Below, piece by piece: positions 9,758 to 19,651 of a stretch of DNA of 64,000 nt. The stretch comes from Bacteroides zoogleoformans. GTDB lineage: Bacteria > Bacteroidota > Bacteroidia > Bacteroidales > Bacteroidaceae. The stretch lies in the NCBI RefSeq assembly GCF_002998435.1, contig NZ_CP027231.1:1033001-1097000 (forward strand), given 5' to 3'. The translations under genes were made by a program, and so were the position numbers. The notes below the pieces were generated by a model, which did no database searches, was not told the origin of the DNA, and saw only the letters and a program-made list of their open reading frames with translations. The number at the start of each line of letters is the position of its first letter. The stretch's first letter is position 1.

Positions 9758-9850
9758 ATGCCAAGCGGAAAGAAGAAAAAAAGACATAAAATGTCTACGC
9801 ACAAACGTAAAAAAAGACTAAGAAAGAACAGACATAAAAGCAAAAAGTAA
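9758..9850 (+). CDS. 30-residue Lys/Arg-rich basic protein
   Basis: Short frame ATG 9758 to TAA 9850 encoding MPSGKKKKRHKMSTHKRKKR followed by LRKNRHKSKK. Of 30 residues about 20 are Lys, Arg or His. Its place between an HU gene and RNase G, its early proline-serine-glycine start and the extreme basicity suggest a nucleic-acid or ribosome-bound peptide. I know similar uncharacterised small proteins in Bacteroidetes but cannot name a function. Nothing hydrophobic, no signal. It lies 34 bases after HU and may share its mRNA. Confidence 0.7.
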   Translation: MPSGKKKKRHKMSTHKRKKRLRKNRHKSKK

Positions 9851-9872
9851 TTTTTAGTCTGAAAGACAAAAT

Positions 9873-9917
9873 AAAGAACAAACTTGTGAAGAAAAATGTC
9901 TCGCGGGTTTGTTCTTT
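9873..9917 (+). terminator. Hairpin between the basic protein and RNase G
   Basis: Perfect 11-bp stem AAAGAACAAAC (9873-9883) and GTTTGTTCTTT (9907-9917) with a 23-base loop. The T-rich 3' arm is followed by GTTTAAG. It likely ends the HU transcript or attenuates entry into the RNase G gene 40 bases further on. Confidence 0.5.
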
Positions 9918-9958
9918 GTTTAAGTAGTAATATTGAATAATTATAAAAAGAATTTATT

Positions 9959-11533
9959 GTGACAAGCGAACTCGTTGTAGACGTACAGCCCAAAGAAGTA
10001 TCCATCGCACTGCTTGAGGACAAGCAGCTGGTGGAACTGCAAAGTGAAGGCAGAAACCTCTCCTTTGCTGTGGGTAACATGTATTTAGGCCGCGTCAAGA
10101 AATTAATGCCCGGACTGAATGCTTGTTTCGTGGATGTAGGCTACGAGAAAGACGCTTTTCTTCATTACCAGGACTTAGGTCCTCAATTTAACTCCATAGC
10201 AAAGTACGTAAAGCAAACTTTAAGCAACAAAAAGAAACTAAATCCGATTACGAAAGCCTCCATACTTCCCGATCTTGAAAAGGATGGAACAGTATCCAAC
10301 ACCCTCAATGTAGGACAGGAAGTTGTGGTGCAAATCGTTAAAGAACCCATCTCGACTAAAGGACCGCGCCTAACTTCCGAGTTATCTTTTGCCGGAAGGT
10401 ATCTTGTGCTGATTCCTTTCAATGACAAGGTTTCCGTATCACAAAAAATTAAATCGAGCGAAGAACGTGCCCGCCTCAAGCAATTGCTGATGAGCATAAA
10501 ACCGAAGAATTTCGGGGTCATTGTCCGCACTGTAGCTGAAGGGAAACGCGTTGCCGAACTTGATGGAGAGCTTAAAGTTTTATTGAGACATTGGGAGGAA
10601 TCCATCGGCAAGGTGCAAAAAGCAACCAAATACCCCACCCTGATTTACGAAGAAACCAGTCGTGCCGTCGGACTGCTGCGCGACTTATTCAATCCGTCAT
10701 TCGAAAACATCTACATCAATGATGAAGCCGTGTTCCATGAAATAAAAGACTACGTGGCTCTCATCGCCCCAGAACGGGCAGGAATCGTAAAACAGTACAA
10801 AGGGCAACTCCCTATTTACGACAATTTCGGCATCACCAAACAAATCAAGGCATCATTCGGTAAGACTGTTTCATATAAAAGTGGCGCTTACCTGATTATT
10901 GAGCATACCGAAGCGCTTCATGTGGTAGACGTAAACAGCGGTAACCGCACCAAGAATGCCAACGGACAAGAAGGAAATGCATTAGAGGTGAATCTGGGTG
11001 CAGCCGATGAACTGGCTCGCCAGCTAAGACTGAGAGATATGGGAGGTATCATAGTGGTAGACTTCATTGACATGAATGAGGCCGAAAACCGCCAAAAGCT
11101 CTATGAGCGCATGTGTGCCAATATGCAGAAAGACAGAGCACGCCACAACATCCTGCCATTAAGCAAATTCGGGCTGATGCAGATTACCCGTCAGCGCGTG
11201 CGTCCGGCTATGGATGTAAATACGATGGAAACATGCCCCACTTGCTTTGGAAAAGGTTCTATCAAATCATCCATCCTCTTTACAGACACTTTGGAGAATA
11301 AAATTGACTATCTGGTCAATAAACTGAAGATTAAGAAGTTCTCGTTACACATCCATCCGTATATTGCCGCCTATGTCAATCAAGGATTTATTTCTTTGAA
11401 GCGCAAATGGCAAATGAAATACGGATTAGGTATCAAAATTATTCCAAGTCAAAAACTCGCATTTCTACAATATGTCTTTTATGATCCTCGAGGGGAAGAA
11501 ATTGACATGAAAGAAGAAATTGAAATCAAATAA
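9959..11533 (+). CDS. rng: Ribonuclease G (RNase E/G family)
   Basis: Single-strand endonuclease for rRNA and mRNA processing. 524 residues, starting at GTG 9959; no ATG fits better. N-terminal S1 domain (VGNMYLGRVKKLMPGLNACF), then the DNase-I-like catalytic domain with metal-binding aspartates in HVVDVNSGN and GGIIVVDFIDM, and the zinc-link CPTC (in ETCPTCFGKG). It lacks the long disordered C-terminal scaffold of RNase E, so RNase G is the better name. A strong terminator begins right at its stop codon. Confidence 0.92.
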   Translation: MTSELVVDVQPKEVSIALLEDKQLVELQSEGRNLSFAVGNMYLGRVKKLMPGLNACFVDVGYEKDAFLHYQDLGPQFNSIAKYVKQTLSNKKKLNPITKASILPDLEKDGTVSNTLNVGQEVVVQIVKEPISTKGPRLTSELSFAGRYLVLIPFNDKVSVSQKIKSSEERARLKQLLMSIKPKNFGVIVRTVAEGKRVAELDGELKVLLRHWEESIGKVQKATKYPTLIYEETSRAVGLLRDLFNPSFENIYINDEAVFHEIKDYVALIAPERAGIVKQYKGQLPIYDNFGITKQIKASFGKTVSYKSGAYLIIEHTEALHVVDVNSGNRTKNANGQEGNALEVNLGAADELARQLRLRDMGGIIVVDFIDMNEAENRQKLYERMCANMQKDRARHNILPLSKFGLMQITRQRVRPAMDVNTMETCPTCFGKGSIKSSILFTDTLENKIDYLVNKLKIKKFSLHIHPYIAAYVNQGFISLKRKWQMKYGLGIKIIPSQKLAFLQYVFYDPRGEEIDMKEEIEIK

Positions 11534-11579
11534 AAAAAGAATGGCGGAACGTTTTAAAGCCTTCCGCCATTCTTTTTTT
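11533..11579. terminator. Bidirectional intrinsic terminator
   Basis: Stem AAAAAAAGAATGGCGGAA / TTCCGCCATTCTTTTTTT with a ten-base loop. It serves both rng (plus) and susD (minus), whose stop lies 23 bases beyond. Confidence 0.85.
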
Positions 11580-11601
11580 ATTTGATTTCAATTTAAGATA
11601 G

Positions 11602-13623
11602 TCACTCTACGGCAACTGCTCCTTCACCGCTGACTTGAGGCCATCCCGGATTTTGATAAACCACGGATATTTTCAAATCTGTTTTATCTCCACTGGCCGT
11701 TTGACGGAATGTACTTTGCGGCAACGGATTGAGGTAGTGAGCAGGTGTAAAATTGTAACCATTAAATACAGAGTTGTTCACCTTACTATTCTGGTACGGA
11801 CGCATATAAACACCACTTATGCTCTCTGAGGAAATATTTCCTTTACCACCTTCCACATCAACCAAAACCAAATCTCTTCCTTCCTTATCGGTCAGATGTC
11901 CTTGATAGATGCTTCCCCAATAGCGCATACCCTCAATATGATAGCCTTTCACTTGGTCACATGCTCTCCAACGTTTCAAGTCAGCCCAGCGCATACCTTC
12001 TCCGATGAATTCGTTACGGCGTTCGCGACGGATATTATAGAGCGTAGCATCTACCAACTGACCGTGAGAATAAGCTCCAAAATCTCCTTTGGCCTCTTCG
12101 TTCATATCAGTAGCCGCAATAGTGACTTGATAGTCGTCATTCACTTTTGCACGACGACGCAAAGCTTTCCAATACTTATCGGCAGTGGCATCCAGATTCT
12201 TGTTCTTTTCATAACAAGCTTCCATATAGTTCAACAGAGCCTCCGTTCCTCGGAATACAATGCTTCCAGTTGTTCCTTTATGGTGCAAAGTCTGCATGTA
12301 GTCATTGTAATGCTTACCTTTCTTGATGGCAAAACCGGTAACCATACGCGTCTCGTTGTTGCCTTTCACAATCCATGTAAAATCTACTTTGTTTTCCGTC
12401 CCATCGGCATTATAATTGTCGATATCTCCGTCTTTCTTTGTGAAAAGGCGAATGCGCGAATCACGGTTTTGCAAAGTTTTAGCCACACCTTGCTTTTCCC
12501 ATTCCACGTCATAACCCGATCCTGTTGCATAAATGGGCAGTCCGTTTTTCATTAGGAACGAGTTCACCAATCCGCGCGTCCATCCTGAACCACCTCCATT
12601 GTTTTGCAATTGCATTTGAATGTTATGAGTCACCTGTTGAGATTCATTATAAACACGCCACATCAACACCTCGCTATACGCATTCATATCCACATCGCAG
12701 AACATTGTATAATAGGGATTCAGACTGTTGAATTTTCCGTCCATTCCTTCAGATGAATCAGTATTTTCAACCAAATTATCTACCAGCTTATCACCGATAA
12801 TCTTGGCCGACGTCATCGCTTCCGTCAAGAAAAAATTTATTTCACTATCAATATTGAACCCTTGCAGATCGGCGCTATTGCCCGGCCAGCCTTTACCTCC
12901 CGGAACAAAAGCAGTACCTTTATGGTGCTTGAGCCACGTGCCTTCATAAAGGGCTACGCGCGAACGGAATAACTGAGCGGCTGCTTTGGTGATACGATTC
13001 TTTCCGCCCGGACCAGATTCGGAAAGGAAGTCAATGGCCTTATCCAAATCAGAAAGGATGAAGCGTGCCACTTTATGGCGGGGTTGGCGCGCAGACGCCT
13101 TTACCAGTGTCTCCTCCACATCTTCCAAAGCAGTTTCTATGATCGGGCAGTCGCCGATAGTCTGTAGCTTATCGAAGTAGGCGTATGCACGCAACATGTA
13201 CATCTCACCGATGTAATGACGTATATTCGCCTCGGAACCGGAGATGGCTTTGGCTTCGTATTTGGGCAATACCTGGTCAAAGAAATAATTGCAGTCTCGT
13301 ATCTGGAAAAAGTTCCAAGGCTGTTCCTTTTTCTTTGGGTCGGTGGTAGAAGGTACTTTCCACTCGCCCGGCACCCAGCGAGTAGAGTAATCTACAGAAG
13401 CTTGATTGTCTGTTCCATTGTCATATCCGAAAACACTGATTCCGTAACTTCCGGGCTCGATGCTCGTGAAGTTATACAGATTAATGGCATAAGCCGCAAG
13501 ATCAGCCTCAGCGGTGAAATAAGCATTAGGCGTGACCGAACTTTCGGGCACTTTGTCCAAAAAATCATTGCATGCGGTGAGTGAAGCACCCAGCAAAAGT
13601 ATAGATAAATATTTTATTTTCAT
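11602..13623 (-). CDS. SusD/RagB-like surface glycan-binding lipoprotein
   Basis: Outer-membrane lipoprotein that caps a SusC channel and binds glycan. The start at 13623 gives MKIKYLSILLLGASLTACND, a lipoprotein signal with lipobox LTAC (Cys18). An in-frame ATG six codons upstream is less likely. About 673 residues, long for SusD. Typical motifs are DFLDKVPES after the lipobox and ADLKRWRACDQ plus NPLP near the C-terminus. It lies 57 bases after the SusC gene in the same operon. No glycoside hydrolase, sigma/anti-sigma pair or hybrid sensor lies nearby, so the ligand is unknown. Confidence 0.92.
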   Translation of the reverse strand: MKIKYLSILLLGASLTACNDFLDKVPESSVTPNAYFTAEADLAAYAINLYNFTSIEPGSYGISVFGYDNGTDNQASVDYSTRWVPGEWKVPSTTDPKKKEQPWNFFQIRDCNYFFDQVLPKYEAKAISGSEANIRHYIGEMYMLRAYAYFDKLQTIGDCPIIETALEDVEETLVKASARQPRHKVARFILSDLDKAIDFLSESGPGGKNRITKAAAQLFRSRVALYEGTWLKHHKGTAFVPGGKGWPGNSADLQGFNIDSEINFFLTEAMTSAKIIGDKLVDNLVENTDSSEGMDGKFNSLNPYYTMFCDVDMNAYSEVLMWRVYNESQQVTHNIQMQLQNNGGGSGWTRGLVNSFLMKNGLPIYATGSGYDVEWEKQGVAKTLQNRDSRIRLFTKKDGDIDNYNADGTENKVDFTWIVKGNNETRMVTGFAIKKGKHYNDYMQTLHHKGTTGSIVFRGTEALLNYMEACYEKNKNLDATADKYWKALRRRAKVNDDYQVTIAATDMNEEAKGDFGAYSHGQLVDATLYNIRRERRNEFIGEGMRWADLKRWRACDQVKGYHIEGMRYWGSIYQGHLTDKEGRDLVLVDVEGGKGNISSESISGVYMRPYQNSKVNNSVFNGYNFTPAHYLNPLPQSTFRQTASGDKTDLKISVVYQNPGWPQVSGEGAVAVE

Positions 13624-13680
13624 AATTTTATGATTTTGCAAATTAATAACGGGTTAATAAGAGCATTTCTGTTTTCCGTT

Positions 13681-16600
13681 TTAAAAAGTGACGCTCAAAC
13701 CTAATGACACGGTCTTAGACAGCGGATAGGTCTTACCGAATCCCCAGCCTGAAGCATCAATCAATTCCGGATCGGCCAGTTTTGTAAAATCGGTAATGGT
13801 CAGCAGATTCTCACCCGATACAAACACACGGAGATTTTCTACATAGAATCTCTTTGTAACCTCTTTAGGCAGTGTATAACCCAGAGTAACGTTCTTCAAA
13901 CGTCCGTATGCGGCATTTTGCAGGTACTTGGTTTGTATGTGTTCGTTTTTGCTTCCGTTCCATGCCACGCGAGGATAATAGCTGTCAAGATTCTGTCCCA
14001 ACGGATCATTAGCATCCGCACGGAAATAATCCAAATGTTCCTTGAATCCCAAGGCTTGCCATTTGTTGACACTTCCTCCCCAAAATACGGCATCGTTTTG
14101 TCCGATTGCGTAATCGCGCTTCAGCGTGCCTTGGAAGAAAAGTTTCAAGTCAAATCCTTTGTAAGTTGCATCTATATTTAAACCAAAATTGTATCGAGGA
14201 TTGGAGTTACCAATGATACGATAGTCACCGGACTTGTCTGCTCTATCTTCCCCTTTATTCACTTTGCCATCTCCATCCAAATCGGCATACATGATGTCGC
14301 CGGCTCCCCAATTACTGCCCAATGCGCTTTGGTCCACCTTAGCCAAGTGAGCTTTCATCTCTTCATCCGTCTTGGCGATACCCACTGTGGTGTATCCCCA
14401 AATGTCACCTAAACGTGCACCTTTGTAATATTTCAAGTTCAAGGCTTTCGAGTCATTGGGATATTTGTCTATCGTCACTTGATTGTCGCTCAATGACAGA
14501 GTGACGCCATAGCTCAATTCGTTAATCCGGTCTCTCCAGCTTATCTGCAAGTCCCAGCCTTTGGAAGTCATATCCAGATTGTTCACTTTTGGGGCATTAG
14601 CTCCAAGTACATCAGGCAACTCGGGCGCAGGGCCTACCATGTCATAAGTCTTACGCTGGAAGTAGCCGAATGATCCGGTCAGTCGGTTGTTGAATGCTCC
14701 CCAGTCCAAACCGATTTCCCACGTACGGCTCTTCTCCCATGTAAGCAGAGAAGAAACAAGGGCAGGTTGCCAAGATTTATTAGGCTTAACACCGTTCACC
14801 AACCAATTGCTGTCTTTTGCCTTGTAGCCGATGGTGGGATAGAACGGATACCAGTTTTCTGTATTTTGATTTCCCAATTGTCCCCACGAAGCACGCAACT
14901 TCAGCATATTTACAGTTCCTGACAGATTTTCCCAGAATTTTTCCTGTGCGATGTTCCATCCGATAGAGAAAGAGGGGAACCAATTCCAGCGATTGGCCCG
15001 CAAGAAACGTGACGAACCGTCGTAGCGCAAATTGGCTTCCAACAAATAACGTCCTTTATAGTCGTAATTCAAACGTCCGAAGAATCCGGCTGTAGCCCAG
15101 CTTTGATACTCTCCTTTCACGCGAGCGTTATCACTGGTAGTATCCAGCGTGGGCAATCCTGAAAGAATACCGTCTTGTTGAGCCGTCACAGACCGATGGC
15201 GCAACCATTCGCTTTGGAAGCCGACCATGATTTTAGCATTGTGGTCGCCGAAAGAACGGCTGTATTCGGTGAAAATGTTCGGGTTGAAATAATTGCTCTT
15301 ATAGGTATATTCTTTCACGCTCGAAACATTGTTGAAAGCTACGTAAGGATTCTTATCCACATCATAAGCATTAACGGTGAGCCAGTCTGTGTGCTGATTC
15401 TCATTAATGATACGGTAATTCAGTTCGGCATTGACAATCCAACCTTTCACGGGAGTAAGTTGCAAACTGAGCTGTTGAGCCAAAACATCGTGTTGGTTGT
15501 TGTATCTACCTCCGTCTTTCAGCAGGCCGACGAATGATTCGGGCACATAGTATCCATTAGGATCGGTCACCGGAACAATGGGCCAATAGCGACAGACATT
15601 ATGATAAAACAAACCTCCATCGGTACCGATGTTTGAAGGATTCTCAAAGTCCGTACGGGTAAAGCGAATGCTGTAACCCATCTTGAGCCAGTCGGTGAGG
15701 GAGGCATTAATTTTACCAGTCACGCCATAGCGTTGCTTATTTTCGTCGCCATGACGCAAGATGCCCTCTTGCTCCAGATAGTTAGCAGAGAAGTAGTATT
15801 GCATATTCTCGCTACCACCGTTTACACTCAGGGTATGCTCTTGTGAAAAGCTGTTGCCGAAATGTTCTTTCAACCAATCGGTATTGCCCACCGGAAGCAA
15901 ATCCATCGCATCCCATACTTCCCAACGATTATTCTTATTGGCATACATCTTAGGTATGCTCGAATCGTTTTGAGCTTTCTTTAAGAGTGCAAGTTTGTTG
16001 TCTGAGAACCAGACACCGTTTCCGGAGTTAACGCTCGCCGCATTCATATAATTGGCCCATGTATAGGAATCCATCATTTCGGGCATATTCAACGGAGAGT
16101 TAAAACGAAAACTGTTGTTGTAGTTGATGGAAGTTTTACCGGCACGTCCTTTCTTGGTCGTTACCAAGATTACACCTCCCGCGGCACGCGAACCGTAGAT
16201 AGACGAAGCCGAAGCATCCTTCAAGACTGAAACATTCTCAATGTCTTGCGGATTCAGCATGTTCAAGTCTCCTTCCATACCGTCAATCAAAACCAAGGGA
16301 GAAACCGATGAACCTTCACCGATGGTACCCGTACCGCGGATATTGAACCGTTTGTCCGAGTTCAAGGCACCACCTTGTTTGCCTACGAAAAAGTTCATGC
16401 CCGGAACCGCACCTTGCAAGGCATCGACAACCGAGTTGACCGGACGTGAAGCAAGTGTTTTGGCGTCCACCGTAGATACGGCTCCCGTGAGATTTACCTT
16501 TTTCTGCGTGCCGAAGCCCACTACCACCACTTCTTCCAGCATTTTGCTGTCATCTTTCAAGATAATGTTCAATGGTGTTCCCGTCCATCTGACTTCTTGT

Positions 16601-16883
16601 GTCTGATAACCGACGAATGAGATTTGAATAATACTTCCTTGAGGAACATTTCTGAGTGAAAAATCGCCGTCAATACCGGTAATCGTACCGTTGACGGTTC
16701 CTTTGACTAAGACAGAAGCTCCGATAATGGTTTCGCCAGTGCTGTCTTTTACAATGCCGGTACATGTGCCGTTTTGCTGAACGACTTCATTACCTGCCAC
16801 ATCCGCTGCAAATGAGGGTTGAACTCCCCCACACCAAAGGGAGAGAATCACCCCCCCAATTTAAAACTTTTTAACATAGACAT
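13681..16883 (-). CDS. SusC-like TonB-dependent transporter, frameshifted in signal peptide
   Basis: Outer-membrane 22-strand barrel that imports glycans with its SusD partner. The frame open from GTG 16851 encodes 1056 residues: carboxypeptidase-like domain (GIVKDSTGETIIGASVLVKG), plug region with LEEVVVVGFGTQKKVNLTGA, VLKDASASSIYGSRAAGG, and a C-terminal beta-strand ending VSLGLSVTF. The natural start appears to be ATG 16883 or 16877, giving MLKSFKLGG then a stop, because the G tract 16857-16851 has seven G. One more G would join it to VILSLWCGGVQPSFAA, a normal SusC signal peptide. As read, only a shortened signal from GTG 16851 can be made. The rest is intact. Confidence 0.9.
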
Positions 16884-16993
16884 TTGTTTTTGGTTATCTT
16901 ATCGAGGTTAATTCGGTTAAAAGCTGTCAGTAAAGAATCTGAAATAACAGTCATCACCTTTACCAAAATCTCAATAAAACAAATTTAGCGGTG

Positions 16994-17026
16994 CAAAGAT
17001 AGCTCTTTTTTTAATTCAAAAACAAA
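16994..17026 (-). promoter_or_regulatory. Promoter of the susCD operon
   Basis: Minus strand: TTTG (17026-17023), 21 bases, TATCTTTG (17001-16994), about 110 bases before the susC start. This fits the Bacteroides consensus. The leader has no obvious structure. Confidence 0.6.
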
Positions 17027-17285
17027 TAACCAGCATTGTTATTAATCATTTTGTCAGAATCAAAGCCCTTTCGTGTAATTTTTCAGAAAAATCTCCCACC
17101 ATATCCTGATTTAAAGTAGCAGTAACTTTCAAAATGATTATCCGCCCAAATCCGACAATTACCTACCATCGAAAAATCTCCCCCAATTGTTGTTTAAAGA
17201 AGTCTCGATAACCCGAGAAAAAAGACAAGACAAGTTTATCTTTCTTGATGTAAACATTCACACTTATGCACCTTAAATCTTTTAA
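17027..17285. other. Intergenic stretch with no recognised feature
   Basis: AT-rich DNA between the susC promoter and the DUF1016 relic. I see no gene, repeat or clear promoter in it. Confidence 0.4.
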
Positions 17286-17699
17286 AACTTGATTCAATCA
17301 GTACGCTTAATAGCCTCTGCAAACGCAGACATGCTTTTCCACTATTGGAAAGTGGGACATTTTTCCTCTACCTCCAAAAGAAAGAAGGTTGGGACAGCAA
17401 AGTGATTGATAACCTTTCCAAAGCTATACGTTCTAAATACCCAGATAAAAAGGGGTATTCTCGCAGAAATATCTTCTACATGTGCCAGTTCGCCCGTACT
17501 TATCCATTGGAAGTGCTGAAAGAAATGGACAGAATAGATGACTTGCTCACGACTCCTACGGTAGAACGACCAGCCTATTGGTGTTAGTGATTATCAACTA
17601 ACAAAGGCTATCCCCGATAATCTGAAATCGGCTCTGCCTACGGTTGAAGAAGTTGAGAAAGAATTGTCGAAGATAGTAGAACAAGATAGCGAAAGATAA
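17286..17699 (+). pseudogene. Relic of a DUF1016/YhcG-type PD-(D/E)XK nuclease gene
   Basis: Three family fragments are read in shifted frames. Frame A (from 17286) gives SVRLIASANADMLFHYWKVG; frame B (17345-17587) continues FLYLQKKEGWDSKVIDNLSK and NIFYMCQFARTYP; frame C (17583-17699) gives VSDYQLTKAIPDNLKSALPT, the family C-terminus. The central part, including the nuclease core, is deleted: normal proteins have about 340 residues, this has under 140. At least two frameshifts and one large deletion. YhcG-like genes often travel with restriction or defence islands, but no such genes remain here. Confidence 0.75.
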
Positions 17700-17760
17700 A
17701 GCGTCAATATTATTGAATTTTTGGTCCACTATTTGAGGCTACCCCACTCTATCATCTTTA

Positions 17761-17798
17761 AAACGCGTCTCCGAATAATATTTAGAGATGCGTTTTTT
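17761..17798 (+). terminator. Intrinsic terminator
   Basis: Stem AAACGCGTCTC / GAGATGCGTTT with one mismatch, followed by a T-run. It lies between the nuclease relic and the ThiE-like gene. Confidence 0.65.
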
Positions 17799-17862
17799 CT
17801 GCCTGAAACCTCTATCTAACATCTTTTAAAAAAAATCCTTAGTCCCGACAATAAGTAATCAT

Positions 17863-17870
17863 TAAATTTG
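17863..17870 (+). promoter_or_regulatory. -7 box of the thiE-like gene
   Basis: TAAATTTG matches TAnnTTTG and lies 27 bases before the ATG at 17897, so the leader is very short. There is no room for a TPP riboswitch. Confidence 0.45.
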
Positions 17871-17896
17871 CTACACTAAATCGTTTGACAAACAAG

Positions 17897-18505
17897 ATGA
17901 AACTTATCGTAGTTACGGCACCCACATTCTTTGTGGAAGAAGACAAGATTATCACTGCGCTTTTTGAAGAAGGATTGGACATCCTGCATCTAAGAAAGCC
18001 GGAAACCTCTGCCATGTATTCAGAGCGTCTTCTGACATTGATACCTCCCCAATATCATAAACGCATTGTTACGCATGAGCATTTTTACCTTCAGGAAGAA
18101 TTTAATCTGATGGGAATCCATTTGAACGCCCGTAATCCGAAAGAGCCGCACGATTTTTCCGGTCACATCAGTTGCACCTACCATTCGTTGGACGAAGTAA
18201 AGAGCAAAAAGCATTTCTATGATTATGTCTTTCTAAGTCCGATATTCGACTGTATCACCAAAGACGGAATGTCTTCAGGTTTCGAAGCCGAAGAACTCAG
18301 ACAGGCGGGAAAAGAGAGAATAATAGACAACAAGGTCATGGCTTTAGGAGGCATAACCCCTAACAACATATTAGAAATTAAAGATTATGGTTTTGGTGGT
18401 GCGGTTGTGGTGGGTGATTTATGGAATAAATTCAATGCTTGTACCGATTGTAACTATCTGGAGATTATCCGCCACTTCAAAAAGCTCAAGGAAATGGCTG
18501 ATTGA
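17897..18505 (+). CDS. ThiE/TenI-like thiamine phosphate synthase family protein
   Basis: TIM-barrel protein of the thiamine monophosphate synthase/TenI family. ATG 17897 (MKLIVVTAPTFFVEEDKII) is the natural start; a TTG 12 bases upstream is in frame but lies close to the promoter. Motifs: LHLRKPE, GIHLNARN, YVFLSPIFDCITKDGMSSGF and MALGGITPNNI match the phosphate-binding and substrate loops of ThiE. About 202 residues, normal. There is no thi operon around it, so it may be a TenI-like paralogue rather than the pathway enzyme. Convergent with the histidine kinase gene. Confidence 0.8.
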   Translation: MKLIVVTAPTFFVEEDKIITALFEEGLDILHLRKPETSAMYSERLLTLIPPQYHKRIVTHEHFYLQEEFNLMGIHLNARNPKEPHDFSGHISCTYHSLDEVKSKKHFYDYVFLSPIFDCITKDGMSSGFEAEELRQAGKERIIDNKVMALGGITPNNILEIKDYGFGGAVVVGDLWNKFNACTDCNYLEIIRHFKKLKEMAD

Positions 18506-18520
18506 GCGAACAGCACTCAA

Positions 18521-19402
18521 TCAGAATTTACCATATTCCTTGTATTCCATACTGGCCGGCAAAGTAAAATAGAATGTTGAACCTTCTCCTTGTTTAGATT
18601 CTACGCCAATACCTCCACCATAATGCTCAATGATAGATTTGGTGATGGAAAGTCCTAATCCGGTGCCCTTTATATTGTAGTTCATTTTTACGAAACGCTC
18701 AAAAATGGCATGCCGCCCTTCAGCATCGATACCGCATCCCGTATCTGCTACATAAAAATAGTAATTGCCGTTACTCAGTCTTCTGCTTCCCACCGTCACA
18801 CTGCCTTTTTCAGTGAATTTCAACGCATTCCCCAACAGATTTTCCATAACCTGAGCAAAACGCTTGCGATCTGTTCGCAGCCGGCATTGCGGCAGCCTTT
18901 CCGGATATTCCACTTTTATCCCACCGGGATGAAAGCGTCTATTCTGCACTGCACATACCTCATCAATAAGGGCATTTACATCTACCTCCTCGTCATTATA
19001 CTCAAAAGTATTCGATTCTATTTTAGAGTAATCCAACAAGTCATTAATAATTCTCAGCAAAGACTCCTTGTTATCGTTTATTTCTTTTAAGAAAGACATA
19101 CGCGTCTCTCTATCTAATCCATCCATCTCGGCAAGCATGGTGGTGAATCCCACAATGGCATTTAAAGGAGTACGTATTTCATGTGTCATATTGGCAATGA
19201 ATGCCGTTTTCAACCGGTTAGCCTCTTCCGCAATATCTTTTATTTCCTGAAGAGCTTTTACTTGTCTGTTCTTACTGACATAAAATACAACCATAACCGT
19301 AAGCATCAGAAGGATAATCAGAGTAAAAGAAATCCATAAAGCTTCTTCCTTATGAATAGGCCCTATCCCCCAAGCATATAATATGGCAAGCACGTGTATC
19401 AT
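18521..19402 (-). CDS. Membrane sensor histidine kinase (orphan)
   Basis: 293 residues. A short N-terminus with a membrane segment (LWISFTLIILLMLTVMVVFYV, about 23-43), a coiled linker, then HisKA with H74 in NMTHEIRTPLNAIVGF, and an HATPase domain with the N box (ENLLGNALKF), G1 (DTGCGI) and G2 (GTGLGLSI). It has no sensing domain of note and no receiver. No response regulator lies nearby, so partner and signal are unknown. It could be the remaining C-terminal half of a larger sensor, since the N-terminus is minimal. Confidence 0.88.
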   Translation of the reverse strand: MIHVLAILYAWGIGPIHKEEALWISFTLIILLMLTVMVVFYVSKNRQVKALQEIKDIAEEANRLKTAFIANMTHEIRTPLNAIVGFTTMLAEMDGLDRETRMSFLKEINDNKESLLRIINDLLDYSKIESNTFEYNDEEVDVNALIDEVCAVQNRRFHPGGIKVEYPERLPQCRLRTDRKRFAQVMENLLGNALKFTEKGSVTVGSRRLSNGNYYFYVADTGCGIDAEGRHAIFERFVKMNYNIKGTGLGLSITKSIIEHYGGGIGVESKQGEGSTFYFTLPASMEYKEYGKF

Positions 19403-19435
19403 AATTTACGTTGTTCTCTCATTTTTTCAGGAAAG

Positions 19436-19443
19436 CAAAGATA
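19436..19443 (-). promoter_or_regulatory. -7 box of the histidine kinase gene
   Basis: TATCTTTG on the minus strand, about 34 bases before the start codon. No matching -33 box at the usual distance. Confidence 0.4.
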
Positions 19444-19616
19444 GAATTAAAATATTAAAAAATAAAAAAGGGAAGCACAAACTTTACACAAAATACGTTA
19501 ACGAAAAGCCTTTGGAATCAATAAATCCTGTCATCTTCAGAACAGCTGTTCAACGAACCATCTTCTATAAAGATTAGTATTTCTTTCAAGGGAACAAACA
19601 TCTCATGATTTTTATA

Positions 19617-19624
19617 TACATTTG
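19617..19624 (+). promoter_or_regulatory. -7 box of the addA-like gene
   Basis: TACATTTG lies 28 bases before ATG 19652. It overlaps an upstream in-frame TTG (19622), which argues that translation starts at 19652. Confidence 0.5.
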
Positions 19625-19651
19625 CAAATAAACTCATTGCAGCAAATTTAC

